From an uncultured Pseudomonadota bacterium (GTDB lineage: Bacteria; Myxococcota_A; UBA796; SXON01), in NCBI GenBank assembly GCA_903875225.1, contig CAIQVJ010000031.1, forward strand, positions 1 to 32,708: a DNA stretch of 32,708 nt, read 5' to 3'. The position numbers were made by a program, and so were the translations under genes. The stretch's first letter is position 1. Every line of letters begins with the position of its first letter. The notes below the pieces were generated by a model. The model did no database searches. It had not been told where the DNA came from and saw only the letters and a list, made by a program, of their open reading frames with translations. This document shows, piece after piece, positions 1 to 8,136 of this stretch.

Positions 1-1149
1 CTCCAGCAGCGAAACGGCCGGGGTGTCCGGCAGGGCAACACCCTCTCCGCCATCTCGATCTACTACTACTTTGCGCGAAGAAGCCAGGATGGACTTCGCT
101 TCAACCTGATCCAGGGCAAGCGGGGGTGGATGACGCAGCTCCTGAAGTCCCAGGACAGGGACACGAACAACCCCGGCGCGCAGATGGACATGGGGCCCGA
201 GGAGATCCTGCTCATGATCTCCCGCAACCCGGAGCAGACCCGCGCCCGGCTCGAGGCCGTGCGCGCTCAGCGAGAGGCCGAGGCCAAGAAGAAGATCGCT
301 GCCGAGGCGTCGAAGCTGCTGCGGGCGATCAACGCCCGGTTCCGCAACGCCGAGCGCACGCGGGACGGCGTGGAAGCCGCGCGGCTGCGGGGCGAGGCAG
401 AGGAGCGGCTCAAGCACCTGGCGCGGGTCAACGTCGAGGCCTGGCCCTGGGCCGAGCACGCCGTGGTCGTGCGTGACCGTCCGCTGCTCGTCGCCGAGGG
501 CGGGGGACCGCTCTACGAGGGGCTCCGCGTCGGCGTCCCGAGCGCTTGGAACGCCAGCCGGGTCGAGTACGTCGAGTTCGGGAAGGTCACCAAGGACGGC
601 CAGATCGCTATGCGTTCGGCGGGCGAGGGCGCCTGGCGCCTCGTGAAGTCCGACGAGAGCCGCTTCGCCAGCATGAAGCCGCAACACTACGGGGCGACCT
701 TTCCCGCTGACGAGGAGACCGCGACCATCAAGGCCGTCGCGCAGATCGCGAACGACAGGCTCCGGTACTCGGGCGACTGGCCTGGGGTCGGTTGGCAGCA
801 CGCGACCGATTCCTGGGTCGAGCGGACCTGGCCGCAGGTCCAGGACGGCGTGCTCAGCTCGTTGTCGAAGGTGAGCTACTACAATGCGCAGGCGCAGAAG
901 ATCCCGGTCGTCGCCCCGGCCGGAATGCGCGTCGTCAACGCCGGTGCTGCGTCGGGGACCGCAGGCGTGACCGTGCTGCCGCCTTCCGAGGCGGGCTGGC
1001 AGGCGTTCCTGTCGCAGGCCCCGGACTCCGGGCTCAAGTTCGGCGAGCTCGCCGAGGCCGGGCGTTGGTGGTGGGGGCGGACGATCCCGCGGAACCTGTT
1101 GTCGGGCGAACTCGATGGGGCCGACGATGTTGGCGAGGGGGCGGCGTGA
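1..1149 (+). CDS. SNF2/superfamily II-type helicase, C-terminal part (5' end outside window)
   Basis: The frame is open from base 1, so the gene begins upstream of the window. The first residues read QRNGRGVRQGN, the arginine-finger motif VI of the helicase C-terminal lobe, followed by IYYYFARRSQDG and KRGWMTQLL. These resemble the large phage/ICE helicases often annotated as N12-class methylase/SNF2 helicases. After the RecA-like lobe comes a charged, probably coiled-coil stretch rich in Arg, Glu and Lys (about window bases 220-420), then roughly 200 residues I cannot assign. Such proteins usually belong to DNA transactions of phages and integrative elements. The methylase and DEAD-box parts cannot be seen here. 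An ATG at 130 lies inside the helicase core and is not the real start. The next plus-strand gene starts 385 bases downstream. Confidence 0.75.
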   Translation, partial: LQQRNGRGVRQGNTLSAISIYYYFARRSQDGLRFNLIQGKRGWMTQLLKSQDRDTNNPGAQMDMGPEEILLMISRNPEQTRARLEAVRAQREAEAKKKIAAEASKLLRAINARFRNAERTRDGVEAARLRGEAEERLKHLARVNVEAWPWAEHAVVVRDRPLLVAEGGGPLYEGLRVGVPSAWNASRVEYVEFGKVTKDGQIAMRSAGEGAWRLVKSDESRFASMKPQHYGATFPADEETATIKAVAQIANDRLRYSGDWPGVGWQHATDSWVERTWPQVQDGVLSSLSKVSYYNAQAQKIPVVAPAGMRVVNAGAASGTAGVTVLPPSEAGWQAFLSQAPDSGLKFGELAEAGRWWWGRTIPRNLLSGELDGADDVGEGAA

Positions 1150-1166
1150 TCAGCGTGCAACCGAGG

Positions 1167-1496
1167 CTACCGACAGGGTGGCCGCCTATCCGCGGTGCAC
1201 ACCAGGTGCGCCGAGCTCGCGGCTGGGTCTCCCGTGTCCGCAGTGGCGACCAGTTCGAGTGTGCAGCTCGTCACATCGGTGACGGTCCCAGCGGATCGGG
1301 AGGAGATCACCCGCTCGCACACTGCCGCACACTCGTCGTCGGTGAAGTCGAGGGAGCCCGACACCCCAGCCGCTTCCAGCGTCTGCGCGCTCACTCCGGC
1401 GTTCACGCTCTCCTCCATCTCCGGGCAGCCGGGCGGACAGCCCGTCAGGGTGACGAGGATGCCACCAAGCACCTGAAGCTTCGCGAGGGGCGACAT
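1167..1496 (-). CDS. Small Cys-rich predicted lipoprotein
   Basis: The 109-residue product begins MSPLAKLQVLGGILVTLTGC: one Lys, a hydrophobic stretch, then a lipobox (L-T-G-C), so it is probably exported and lipidated at Cys20. The mature part has the spaced cysteines DDECAAVCE, TSC and LVCTA, a pattern common in small secreted lipoproteins of myxobacteria-like genomes, recalled from memory and not tested. The gene lies between the helicase and the lytic enzyme on the opposite strand, and its start is only 38 bases from the divergent lytic-enzyme start, so its promoter would lie inside that gene. An AAGG directly before the ATG is too close to be a good ribosome site. Function is unknown. 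A lysis-accessory role is possible from position, but the protein lacks the proline richness of Rz1 spanins. Confidence 0.55.
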   Translation of the reverse strand: MSPLAKLQVLGGILVTLTGCPPGCPEMEESVNAGVSAQTLEAAGVSGSLDFTDDECAAVCERVISSRSAGTVTDVTSCTLELVATADTGDPAASSAHLVCTADRRPPCR

Positions 1497-1534
1497 CCTT
1501 CGGGCGTAACGCCGGACCCCCGCCGGGAGCGAGC

Positions 1535-2491
1535 ATGACCCGCTCCAACTCCACCCCCTTGCTCGTGGGCGCAGGCGCGCTGGGCCTGCTCGTCCTCGCC
1601 GCCGCAGCCTCGTCCCCGTCCGCCCGTCGCACCGCCAAAAAGCTGGAGGAGAAAGTGGAGTCTCTCATCACCGACTGGATCCCGACCCTGCTCCGCAAGA
1701 CCAGCGAGCACGAGGGCCAGTTCTGGTCCGTCCAGGCGAACCTCGATGGCAACGGCGTCAGCTACGGCATCCTGCAGTGGACGCAGAAGTCTGGCTCGCT
1801 CGGCGGGCTGCTCCGGGCGATGGCCGCCGCCGACCCGATCGCGTTCGGGCGGTTCTTTGGCGCGAGCTGGGCGCGCCTGCTCGAGGTGACCGGGCGCGCG
1901 AGCCTGGAAGCGGTCGATGGCGTCGCGCTGTGGTCCGAGCCCTGGGTCTCGCGCTTCGCATCGGCCGGCCGATGGCCAGTGTTCCAACAGGTGCAGGCGC
2001 GTGTCGCCGCCGAGTCCGAGTACATGGCCGGCGCGGTCAAGATCGCCGGGGTGCTCGGCGTCAGCACCGAGCGAGCGATGGTCCTCTACTACAACCGGAC
2101 CGTGCACCAGGGCGTCGCTGGCGCGCTCGGCCCTGCGGAGCGGCTCGCAGGCTGGTACGCGGATGAGTCCGCCCGCCGCCCTCCGAACCCCAACGACGTC
2201 GTGGCCCAGTACGCCTGGACCTGCGCCGCGAAGTTCCGGCGGACCTCGATGCCAGCAACTCGCGACTACAATTCGAGTGGCAACATCTGGTGGTCGCCGG
2301 TCCCGAGCGAGTGGTCGGAGCTCGGCATCGGCAGGTACGCGGTGCGCCGGGTGAACGTCAGCGGCGTCTGGCACGCAGTCACGGGTCCGCCCTCGAAGCC
2401 GTGGAGCCTCTACGACCTGATCGCGAAGCGGTCGAGCGACATCCTCACGGACCCCACCCTTCGCGACGCCGCCGTCGCGCTTCCGACCTGA
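1535..2491 (+). CDS. Membrane-anchored lysozyme/chitosanase-like lytic enzyme
   Basis: The 318-residue protein starts with a hydrophobic segment (about residues 8-26, LLVGAGALGLLVLAAAA) that acts as an anchor or signal. The domain that follows contains SEHEGQFWSVQANLDG and SYGILQWTQKSGSLGGLL. The acidic residues E58/E60 plus the YGILQWTQ motif resemble chitosanase-like (GH46-type) muramidase folds seen in phage endolysins and peptidoglycan-active proteins, so it probably cleaves cell-wall glycan. The C-terminal part (after about residue 220) is unassigned. A GGGAG ribosome site lies just upstream of the ATG. It sits beside a helicase and methyltransferases in an apparent mobile element, where such enzymes serve lysis or wall passage during transfer. 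The fold is recognised by motif only, and the exact substrate is inferred. Confidence 0.6.
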   Translation: MTRSNSTPLLVGAGALGLLVLAAAASSPSARRTAKKLEEKVESLITDWIPTLLRKTSEHEGQFWSVQANLDGNGVSYGILQWTQKSGSLGGLLRAMAAADPIAFGRFFGASWARLLEVTGRASLEAVDGVALWSEPWVSRFASAGRWPVFQQVQARVAAESEYMAGAVKIAGVLGVSTERAMVLYYNRTVHQGVAGALGPAERLAGWYADESARRPPNPNDVVAQYAWTCAAKFRRTSMPATRDYNSSGNIWWSPVPSEWSELGIGRYAVRRVNVSGVWHAVTGPPSKPWSLYDLIAKRSSDILTDPTLRDAAVALPT

Positions 2492-2673
2492 TCGCCGTGG
2501 ACGCCTGTCAACGGGCCTCGGAGCGCGAGGACCAGGGGGGAGCATCTGTACCCCTCGGAGGTCGGCGATCGTGCGTCCTGGGGCTCGTGGCGAGGGGGAG
2601 ATCTGAGCGGTGGGGGTTGAGTTTGCGTGCGGGTCGGAGTGCCGGGAAGCGCCACCGGCAGGCTTCGCGTTCG

Positions 2674-3093
2674 CTACCGTTCCTCGACGAGACCACCCTC
2701 GTTCGTGAGCGAGAAGGCCCGGACGGTGAGGAGCTCGTCCCCGAGGATCCGGCGGAGCGCGTCGGCGTATGTCCGCGCCTGCTCACGGACCTGGGAGCGC
2801 GATTTGGTCCGCTTCACGCGCGCCGTGTGGCCGGACCGGCCAGTATCGACAAACTTGGCCTCGACCACGGCGAAGTTTCCGGCGCCGTCAGTAAGCACGA
2901 GGTCGCCGCAGCCACCGTTGGAGTGCCCCGGGTCAACCTCCCACTCGTAGTCGTGGATGTGTGTGTACGCGGCGAGATCCGCGTGTCCCTCGGACACGAA
3001 CGCGCGGATCAGCATGAACTCGGGGTTTGTGTCCCAGCTCCGGCCTTGGATGTAGGTGCGGATCACGCGGTCGCGCTCGGCAAGATCGGTCAT
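2674..3093 (-). CDS. PD-(D/E)XK-type nuclease-like protein
   Basis: The 139-residue product carries the signature of restriction-endonuclease-like folds: GDLVLTDGAGNFAVVEAKF, with a core Asp, then the E-x-K pair at the end of the second strand, and a following helix QVREQARTYADAL containing the Gln/Arg often seen after the catalytic Lys. The length fits a single-domain nuclease. It is transcribed divergently from the C5 methyltransferase, with only 31 bases between the starts, and converges on the lytic enzyme. Next to a methyltransferase the simplest reading is a restriction-type or repair-type nuclease paired with it. No DNA-recognition domain is visible, so it may act with partners. The assignment rests on the motif and length. 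Confidence 0.65.
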   Translation of the reverse strand: MTDLAERDRVIRTYIQGRSWDTNPEFMLIRAFVSEGHADLAAYTHIHDYEWEVDPGHSNGGCGDLVLTDGAGNFAVVEAKFVDTGRSGHTARVKRTKSRSQVREQARTYADALRRILGDELLTVRAFSLTNEGGLVEER

Positions 3094-3124
3094 TCATCGC
3101 CTGTTGTTGGGCTCGGACTGTAAC

Positions 3125-4153
3125 ATGACCGTCCTGGATCTCTTCGCCGGAGCCGGAGGCGCGGCCCTCGGCCTGCACAGCGCAGGCTTCGAGCATGTGG
3201 CCTGCGTCGAGCGTGACGCTTCGGCCGCGGCGACCCTCCGAGCTGCTGGCTTCCCCGCCGTCGAGGCCGACGTCCGCGACGTCGACTACACCGCGCTTGC
3301 CGGGACCGTCGACGTGCTCTGGGCGTCGCCGCCATGCCAAGCCTGGTCGAGCGCGAACCAGCACGACGGGCCGAAGGGCGCGGACGACATCGCCCGCAAC
3401 GGCTGGCCGTGGACGCTCCGAATCGTCGGGATCGTCCGCCCCCGCTGGGCCATCTTCGAGAACGTCAAGAACGCCCGACGCTACGTCGAGCGCGCCGTGC
3501 TCCCCGAGCTGCGGAAGCTCTACGCGCACGTCTCGCTCTGGGTGCTCAACGCGGCTGACCACGGCGCACCGCAAAGCCGCACCCGTATCTTCGTGATCGC
3601 CGGGCCTCGCCCCGTGACTCCGCCGATCGGCACCGCCCGTCGCACGATGCGGGACGCGATCGGTATCGCCTACGATCGGCCGTCCCCGTGCGTGATGACC
3701 AACGAGGGCAAGGGCCGGCCGACCGACCCCGCCTGGTGGCGGAAGCTGAACAACGCCAGCGACGCGCTTTCCATCGCGACCGATGGCGCCCGGCGAAAGC
3801 TGACTCTCGCGGAGTGCGCCACGCTTCAGACCTTCCCCGAGGGGTACCCCTTCGCCGGGCGGCCTGAGGAGCGCTACCGTCAGGTCGGGAACGCCGTCCC
3901 GCCATCGCTTGCCGCCGCCGTCGCCCGTGCCGTGCGCGCCGCCGAGGAAGGCCTGGGCACGATCCGCGAGGGGCTGTCGTCCATCGGAACTAGCGGAGAC
4001 CGGATCGAACGGCTGCTGTCCGCCGCCGTCGGTGTCCTGCGACGACGCCCCCCTCGTGGCATCGACCCCGACGACATCGACGGCTTCGTCGCCCGCAACG
4101 TCGGGCAACTGCGCGCGATGGTCGGCGACTCCCTCTCCCGGAGAACCGCATGA
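3125..4153 (+). CDS. DNA C5-cytosine methyltransferase with extra C-terminal module
   Basis: All main C5-methylase motifs are present in order in this 342-residue protein: SAM-binding DLFAGAGGAALG (motif I), ASPPCQAWSS with the catalytic Cys (IV), FENVKN (VI), QSRTRIFVIAG (VIII), LTLAECATLQTFPEGYPF (IX) and YRQVGNAVPP (X). The start at 3125 is preferred because it puts motif I at residue 4, as is normal; an upstream in-frame start at 3056 would add an unlikely basic leader. After motif X comes a tail. Its last 51 residues (292-342) match the C-terminus of the next gene product at about 25 of 44 positions (ERLL, AVGVLR, RPP, IDGF, ARN). The stop overlaps the next ATG (ATGA), so the two proteins are translationally coupled. 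The target-recognition domain between VIII and IX is short. The DNA target cannot be read from sequence. Confidence 0.93.
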   Translation: MTVLDLFAGAGGAALGLHSAGFEHVACVERDASAAATLRAAGFPAVEADVRDVDYTALAGTVDVLWASPPCQAWSSANQHDGPKGADDIARNGWPWTLRIVGIVRPRWAIFENVKNARRYVERAVLPELRKLYAHVSLWVLNAADHGAPQSRTRIFVIAGPRPVTPPIGTARRTMRDAIGIAYDRPSPCVMTNEGKGRPTDPAWWRKLNNASDALSIATDGARRKLTLAECATLQTFPEGYPFAGRPEERYRQVGNAVPPSLAAAVARAVRAAEEGLGTIREGLSSIGTSGDRIERLLSAAVGVLRRRPPRGIDPDDIDGFVARNVGQLRAMVGDSLSRRTA

Positions 4154-6966
4154 ACTGCCCTTGCTCCCAGCCCCTCCCCGCGCCCGGCCTCCAGAAAGCC
4201 GCCGCCCGAGTCCGCATCGACCACGTCGCCCTCCGCCGCGAGCTCGGCGGCGTGCCCGAGATCCGCGAGGCGATGACGGCGAAGGCGACGGGGCGGCCGT
4301 CCGCGAACGTGGGCGTGATCTGGCAACTTCTGACACGCTCCGTTTACAAAAGCGGGGATTTGCCGTGGCTTGCGACGAGGGAAGCGGCACAAAATGCCGT
4401 CGATGCGGCCCGCTCCGCCATCCGCCTGCGCCAGATCAAGCCCGACGACGCGTACTTCGCCGTCGAGTGGAACGCGGCCGAGCGGGTCCTCGTCTTCGAC
4501 GACCCCGGCGTCGGCATGTCCGCTGACGAGATCATCGGCAAGTTCCTCGCGATAGGCGAGAGCGGCAAGCGAGACGCCGTCGACTCGGGCGAGGCAGCGG
4601 GCGGCTTCGGCGTCGCCAAGGCCGTCATCCTCGGCTGCTCGCGATCCTTCGTCTGGCGACTCCACACCCGCGACAACCTCGCCGTCGCCAACGGCATCAA
4701 CGAGGAGGTGCAGGTCTTCGATGCGCCCGCAAGGCAAGGAACGCGGCTCGAAATCCACGACGTCGACCCCGACCTCGTTCGCTACTGGGACCGCGCCCGC
4801 GGCGTCTACGTCGGCATCGAGGACCGGCTGCGCGAGCTGCTCGCCGCGAACGACATCCCCGGCTTCACCTTCCGCTTCAACGGGACCGAGGTGAAGCCGA
4901 TGTTCAGCCGGCGGGGCGGGTCGCGCGTCACGGCCGAGGGGTCCTGGGGCGAAGGGACGACCGCGGTGGTCAAGGCGTACCGACGGGCACCTGGAGACCG
5001 TGGAGGGGCCTACTACTTGAGGTTGAATGGACTTTTACAAGTCCGGATGCCTAGTCAGCGCGGCGGACTCAAGGCCGACGTCGTCATCGACCTCAGCACG
5101 CGCGTTCGACCCGGACAGCGCGGCTACCCCTTCAACGCCGCCCGCGACGCACTGCAGGACACCGCGGCCTGGACGTTCTCCGACCTCGTCGACGAGGTCG
5201 AGCGCGAGAATGAGTCGCTCGGGGCGAACGAATCCGACGAATGGATCGACCCCGAGGGCGACGACGACACCGGCGGGGCCGAGATCGCCGACCAGATGGC
5301 CGAGGCGTTCGCCGACGCCGACGTGCAGCGCGCGATCGCCGAGGCAGCGGGCGGGATCCGCGACTTCTACGGAGAGCAGGCCAAATATGGCGGGATCGAG
5401 GAGGCCGTCGCGTCAGCCGCACCGCGTGGGACGAGGGCCGTCGCCGACGGGGACGCGCCCGAGCGCGGGTGGGTGCTGCCGGCCGGGATGGAGGTCGCGG
5501 CGTCGGGCAGCGTCGAGCCGGACATCGCCGCGCCGTCCGATGTGCAGTCCGTCCGCGTGATCCGGGCGTTGCTCGCCGATGCAGACGAGCAGGGCAAGGC
5601 GGCGGGCGGGGTCCGCGTCGTCATCGTCACCGACCAGGTGGACCAGGCGCTCCGTCGCGCCGAGGCCGGGGAGACGCTCGACGGCTGGCAGACGCAAGCC
5701 GTGGAAGCCGCGATCGACCGGGCGGCCGAGGCGGCGCTGGCTCCGGGCGGCGGCGGGCTGATCCAGGCCGTCGCCGTGTCGAAGGCGACGACCGCGCTCG
5801 ACGCGATCACGCCGTCCTGGGCGAAGCAGCTCGACAAGGCGGAGCGCCGGATCAAGAACCCGTTCGGCCGGTTCGCCGGGATGCGGATCTCGAAGAAGAC
5901 CTACGACCGTGACCGGGCGCGGCGTTTCCGCAAGAACTACGCGAAGTGGGTCCCGTTCCTGCTCGCCTGGGACGGCACGCTCCGCATGGTGGCGACCGAG
6001 GCGCGCATCCGGCGCTCGTTCCGGCCGGGCTTTGTGCTCGACGACAACGTGGTCGCTGAGGCCGTCGAGCGGCCGGGCGGGCGCCGTTTCGTGTTCATCC
6101 ACCCGGATCGCATGGCGCAGGTCGTCAAGGCGCACCGGGAGCGGCCGCTGGCGCTCGCGGCGTTCCTGCATGGGGTCGCGGTGCACGAACTCACGCACCT
6201 CGACGGCAAGATGGGCGACGGGCACGACGAGGAATTCGTGTCACGGCGTGAGGACCTCGGCGCGGCGACGGCGCACCTGTTGCCCGCGATCGCCGTGCTC
6301 GCGACGAAGCTGTTGCGGTTGCCTGAGCGCGAAAGCGAGGACGGGAAGCGGGCGGCGAAGTTGGGGAAGGAGCTGGAGAAGGCGCGGGGGACGATCGCGG
6401 AGCAGCGGGTGAGGATCGCGGAGATGGGGCGGGCGGCGGAGCTGCAGCGGGGGTGGGCGGCTCGGGCTGGCGTCGGGGCGAGCGCGCCAGGGTCTGTGAA
6501 CGCGACGCCAGGGACGCGGATCACCTGGTCGGACCTCCGGGGATGGCTCGACGGGTGGCGGGAGCTCTGCGCGCGGCCGAGCAGCTCGCGGCGGTACGAG
6601 ACGTTGAGCGCGCACCTGGGGCTGCTGTCGGCGGCGGTCGTCGAGGCGGCGGACGTGCCGGAGCTCGATGAGCTGGAGCGGGTGTTGGTCGAGGGGCACA
6701 ACGTGCTGCCGCCGAAGGGGAAGCGGGAGGGGCACCCGACGACGGGGCTGCGGGATGCGATCGACAGGACGCGGACGCGGAGGGCGCGGGAGGTACGAGG
6801 AGGGGTGAAGGCGCGCGGGGTTGATGCGGAGCGGCTGCTCGAGGTGGCGGTCGGGGTGCTGCGGGCGCGGCCGCCGGCGGGGCTCGAGGGCGCGTACATC
6901 GACGGGTTTTTGGCGCGGAACCGGGGGACGTTGATCGGGATCGTGCGAGAGGCGTTTTCTTCGTGA
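4150..6966 (+). CDS. GHKL ATPase fused to an HExxH zinc-peptidase-like domain
   Basis: This 938-residue protein starts with a GHKL (Hsp90/MutL/histidine-kinase-type) ATPase fold: N-box REAAQNAVDAA (77-87), the Mg/ATP-lid motif DDPGVGM (117-123), FLAIGESGK (132-140) and GGFGVAKAVI (151-160). An acidic stretch follows near 350-380. A second domain holds HELTH (679-683) and then GHDEEF (691-696), matching a zincin active site HExxH plus a downstream third ligand. A charged helix (about 725-775), likely coiled coil, precedes a final segment (892-938) nearly copied from the tail of the upstream methyltransferase. No histidine-kinase phosphoacceptor domain is visible, so a MutL/Hsp90-like conformational ATPase is more likely than a sensor kinase. 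The protein is coupled to the methyltransferase by ATGA overlap. I know of no named family with this exact architecture. A role with methylated DNA is inferred from context only. Confidence 0.8.
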   Translation: MNCPCSQPLPAPGLQKAAARVRIDHVALRRELGGVPEIREAMTAKATGRPSANVGVIWQLLTRSVYKSGDLPWLATREAAQNAVDAARSAIRLRQIKPDDAYFAVEWNAAERVLVFDDPGVGMSADEIIGKFLAIGESGKRDAVDSGEAAGGFGVAKAVILGCSRSFVWRLHTRDNLAVANGINEEVQVFDAPARQGTRLEIHDVDPDLVRYWDRARGVYVGIEDRLRELLAANDIPGFTFRFNGTEVKPMFSRRGGSRVTAEGSWGEGTTAVVKAYRRAPGDRGGAYYLRLNGLLQVRMPSQRGGLKADVVIDLSTRVRPGQRGYPFNAARDALQDTAAWTFSDLVDEVERENESLGANESDEWIDPEGDDDTGGAEIADQMAEAFADADVQRAIAEAAGGIRDFYGEQAKYGGIEEAVASAAPRGTRAVADGDAPERGWVLPAGMEVAASGSVEPDIAAPSDVQSVRVIRALLADADEQGKAAGGVRVVIVTDQVDQALRRAEAGETLDGWQTQAVEAAIDRAAEAALAPGGGGLIQAVAVSKATTALDAITPSWAKQLDKAERRIKNPFGRFAGMRISKKTYDRDRARRFRKNYAKWVPFLLAWDGTLRMVATEARIRRSFRPGFVLDDNVVAEAVERPGGRRFVFIHPDRMAQVVKAHRERPLALAAFLHGVAVHELTHLDGKMGDGHDEEFVSRREDLGAATAHLLPAIAVLATKLLRLPERESEDGKRAAKLGKELEKARGTIAEQRVRIAEMGRAAELQRGWAARAGVGASAPGSVNATPGTRITWSDLRGWLDGWRELCARPSSSRRYETLSAHLGLLSAAVVEAADVPELDELERVLVEGHNVLPPKGKREGHPTTGLRDAIDRTRTRRAREVRGGVKARGVDAERLLEVAVGVLRARPPAGLEGAYIDGFLARNRGTLIGIVREAFSS

Positions 6967-7014
6967 ACTCCGCCGCGAGCACCGCGGCGGAGGCCAGACG
7001 AGGTAGATTCCTGC

Positions 7015-8013
7015 ATGGCAGGCAAAGCAAGCGCGCTCGTTCATCCCTTCGATGGTACGGGTACCGCGCTCGACGCCTCGTTTCGGGTCGACTCGGACGA
7101 GCGCGGGCTGAGTCTCTATTTCGCGTCCGGCGGTGGGGCTGCTGGGAGCAAGTCCGCCAGAAACACCCAGTACTCGGCAGGGCTCGCGCTCCTTCTCGAG
7201 CGACTTCAGACGGTCCGTGCCAGCATCGACGACGCGGTCCTGGACTCCACGAGGGTCCAGGAGCGCACGCTGGACGAGCGCCGGCTGCCGCTCTCCAGCC
7301 CGTTTGCGCTACCGATCCGCCTCGCGGGCGTGCACGATTTCGAGCGTCTCCGCTTGGCGATCCAGGCGGCCCAGCCGGGCATTCTGCGCACCCCCGGGGA
7401 CCACCAGTCGGGGGGCAACAGCATCCGGGCGATCCGTTTGTTCATCTCATTGCCAGCCCCCGGTCTCCATGCTCCCCGGTTGCAGGCATTCCTGTCGACG
7501 GGGCTCCTGATCGGCTATCCGAAGGCGGATGAGGCCGAAGAAGAAGTCGCGAAAACCAAGGAAACAGGGCCGTACACTCCGACTGGTGAGGACAGCCGGG
7601 AGCGCGCCCGACGCTCGATTCTACTGCGCCGGGGACAAGGGGCGTTCAGAAGGTCTCTCGTTCGGCGGTACGGGGGCCGCTGCTGCGTGACGGGGTGCGA
7701 TCTCGCGGATCTCCTCGAGGGTGCCCACATCGATCCCTACCGTGGAACGCACACTAACCATCCAGAAAACGGCCTCCTTCTTCGTGCCGACATCCACACG
7801 CTGTTCGATCTTGACCTTCTCGGTATTGACCCTGACGCGGGAACGGTACACCTCCACCCTGCTGCTGCCCGGGCGGGGTATGCCGAACTCGACGGCGTCC
7901 CTTTTCTCGTGGCGCCGGCGCTCCGGCCGAGCGCTGAGGCCATGCAGGTGCGCTGGGGGCTGTTTCTCGCGCGGCTCTCCAGTCGGGGCGACGTTCCAGC
8001 CGCTGATCGGTAG
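7015..8013 (+). CDS. HNH endonuclease
   Basis: The 332-residue protein has a C-terminal HNH domain: Cys pair CCVTGC starting near residue 223, AHIDPY with H238, the Asn of ENGLLLR (N252) and ADIHTLFD with H261. This is the layout of HNH_2-type restriction nucleases (AHI, NGLLLR, DIHxLFD). The N-terminal 200 residues contain an unassigned, possibly DNA- or modified-base-sensing domain followed by a charged linker (EAEEEVAKTKE). It begins 48 bases after the GHKL-zincin gene and ends 123 bases before the second C5 methyltransferase, so it could belong to either module. HNH nucleases of this subtype commonly occur in restriction and modification-dependent (type IV) systems. Whether it cuts methylated or unmethylated DNA cannot be decided here. 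Confidence 0.85.
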   Translation: MAGKASALVHPFDGTGTALDASFRVDSDERGLSLYFASGGGAAGSKSARNTQYSAGLALLLERLQTVRASIDDAVLDSTRVQERTLDERRLPLSSPFALPIRLAGVHDFERLRLAIQAAQPGILRTPGDHQSGGNSIRAIRLFISLPAPGLHAPRLQAFLSTGLLIGYPKADEAEEEVAKTKETGPYTPTGEDSRERARRSILLRRGQGAFRRSLVRRYGGRCCVTGCDLADLLEGAHIDPYRGTHTNHPENGLLLRADIHTLFDLDLLGIDPDAGTVHLHPAAARAGYAELDGVPFLVAPALRPSAEAMQVRWGLFLARLSSRGDVPAADR

Positions 8014-8136
8014 CCCACGCCCGCGCGCACCAGGGCGACACGGCATCGTTACCCACGTTTGTACGTCACATTATCGCATTCGTTCACGCAGCCCCCTGCC
8101 GCATGGCGCTGCGATCTGCTACTACGCTCAGAGACC

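Noticed and set aside
1445..2545. Minus-strand open frame of 366 codons opposite the lytic enzyme
   Set aside because: Arg/Pro-rich shadow with no motif. The plus strand has a membrane anchor and a recognisable lytic domain.
2933..4390. Long open frame on the minus strand (485 codons) antisense to the C5 methyltransferase
   Set aside because: It is a shadow of a high-GC gene: the translation is Arg/Gly/Ser-rich with no domain, while the plus strand carries all methyltransferase motifs.
8014..8136. Promoter boxes for the second methyltransferase (TTGTAC and similar)
   Set aside because: No -35/-10 pair with acceptable match and spacing could be fixed by eye.
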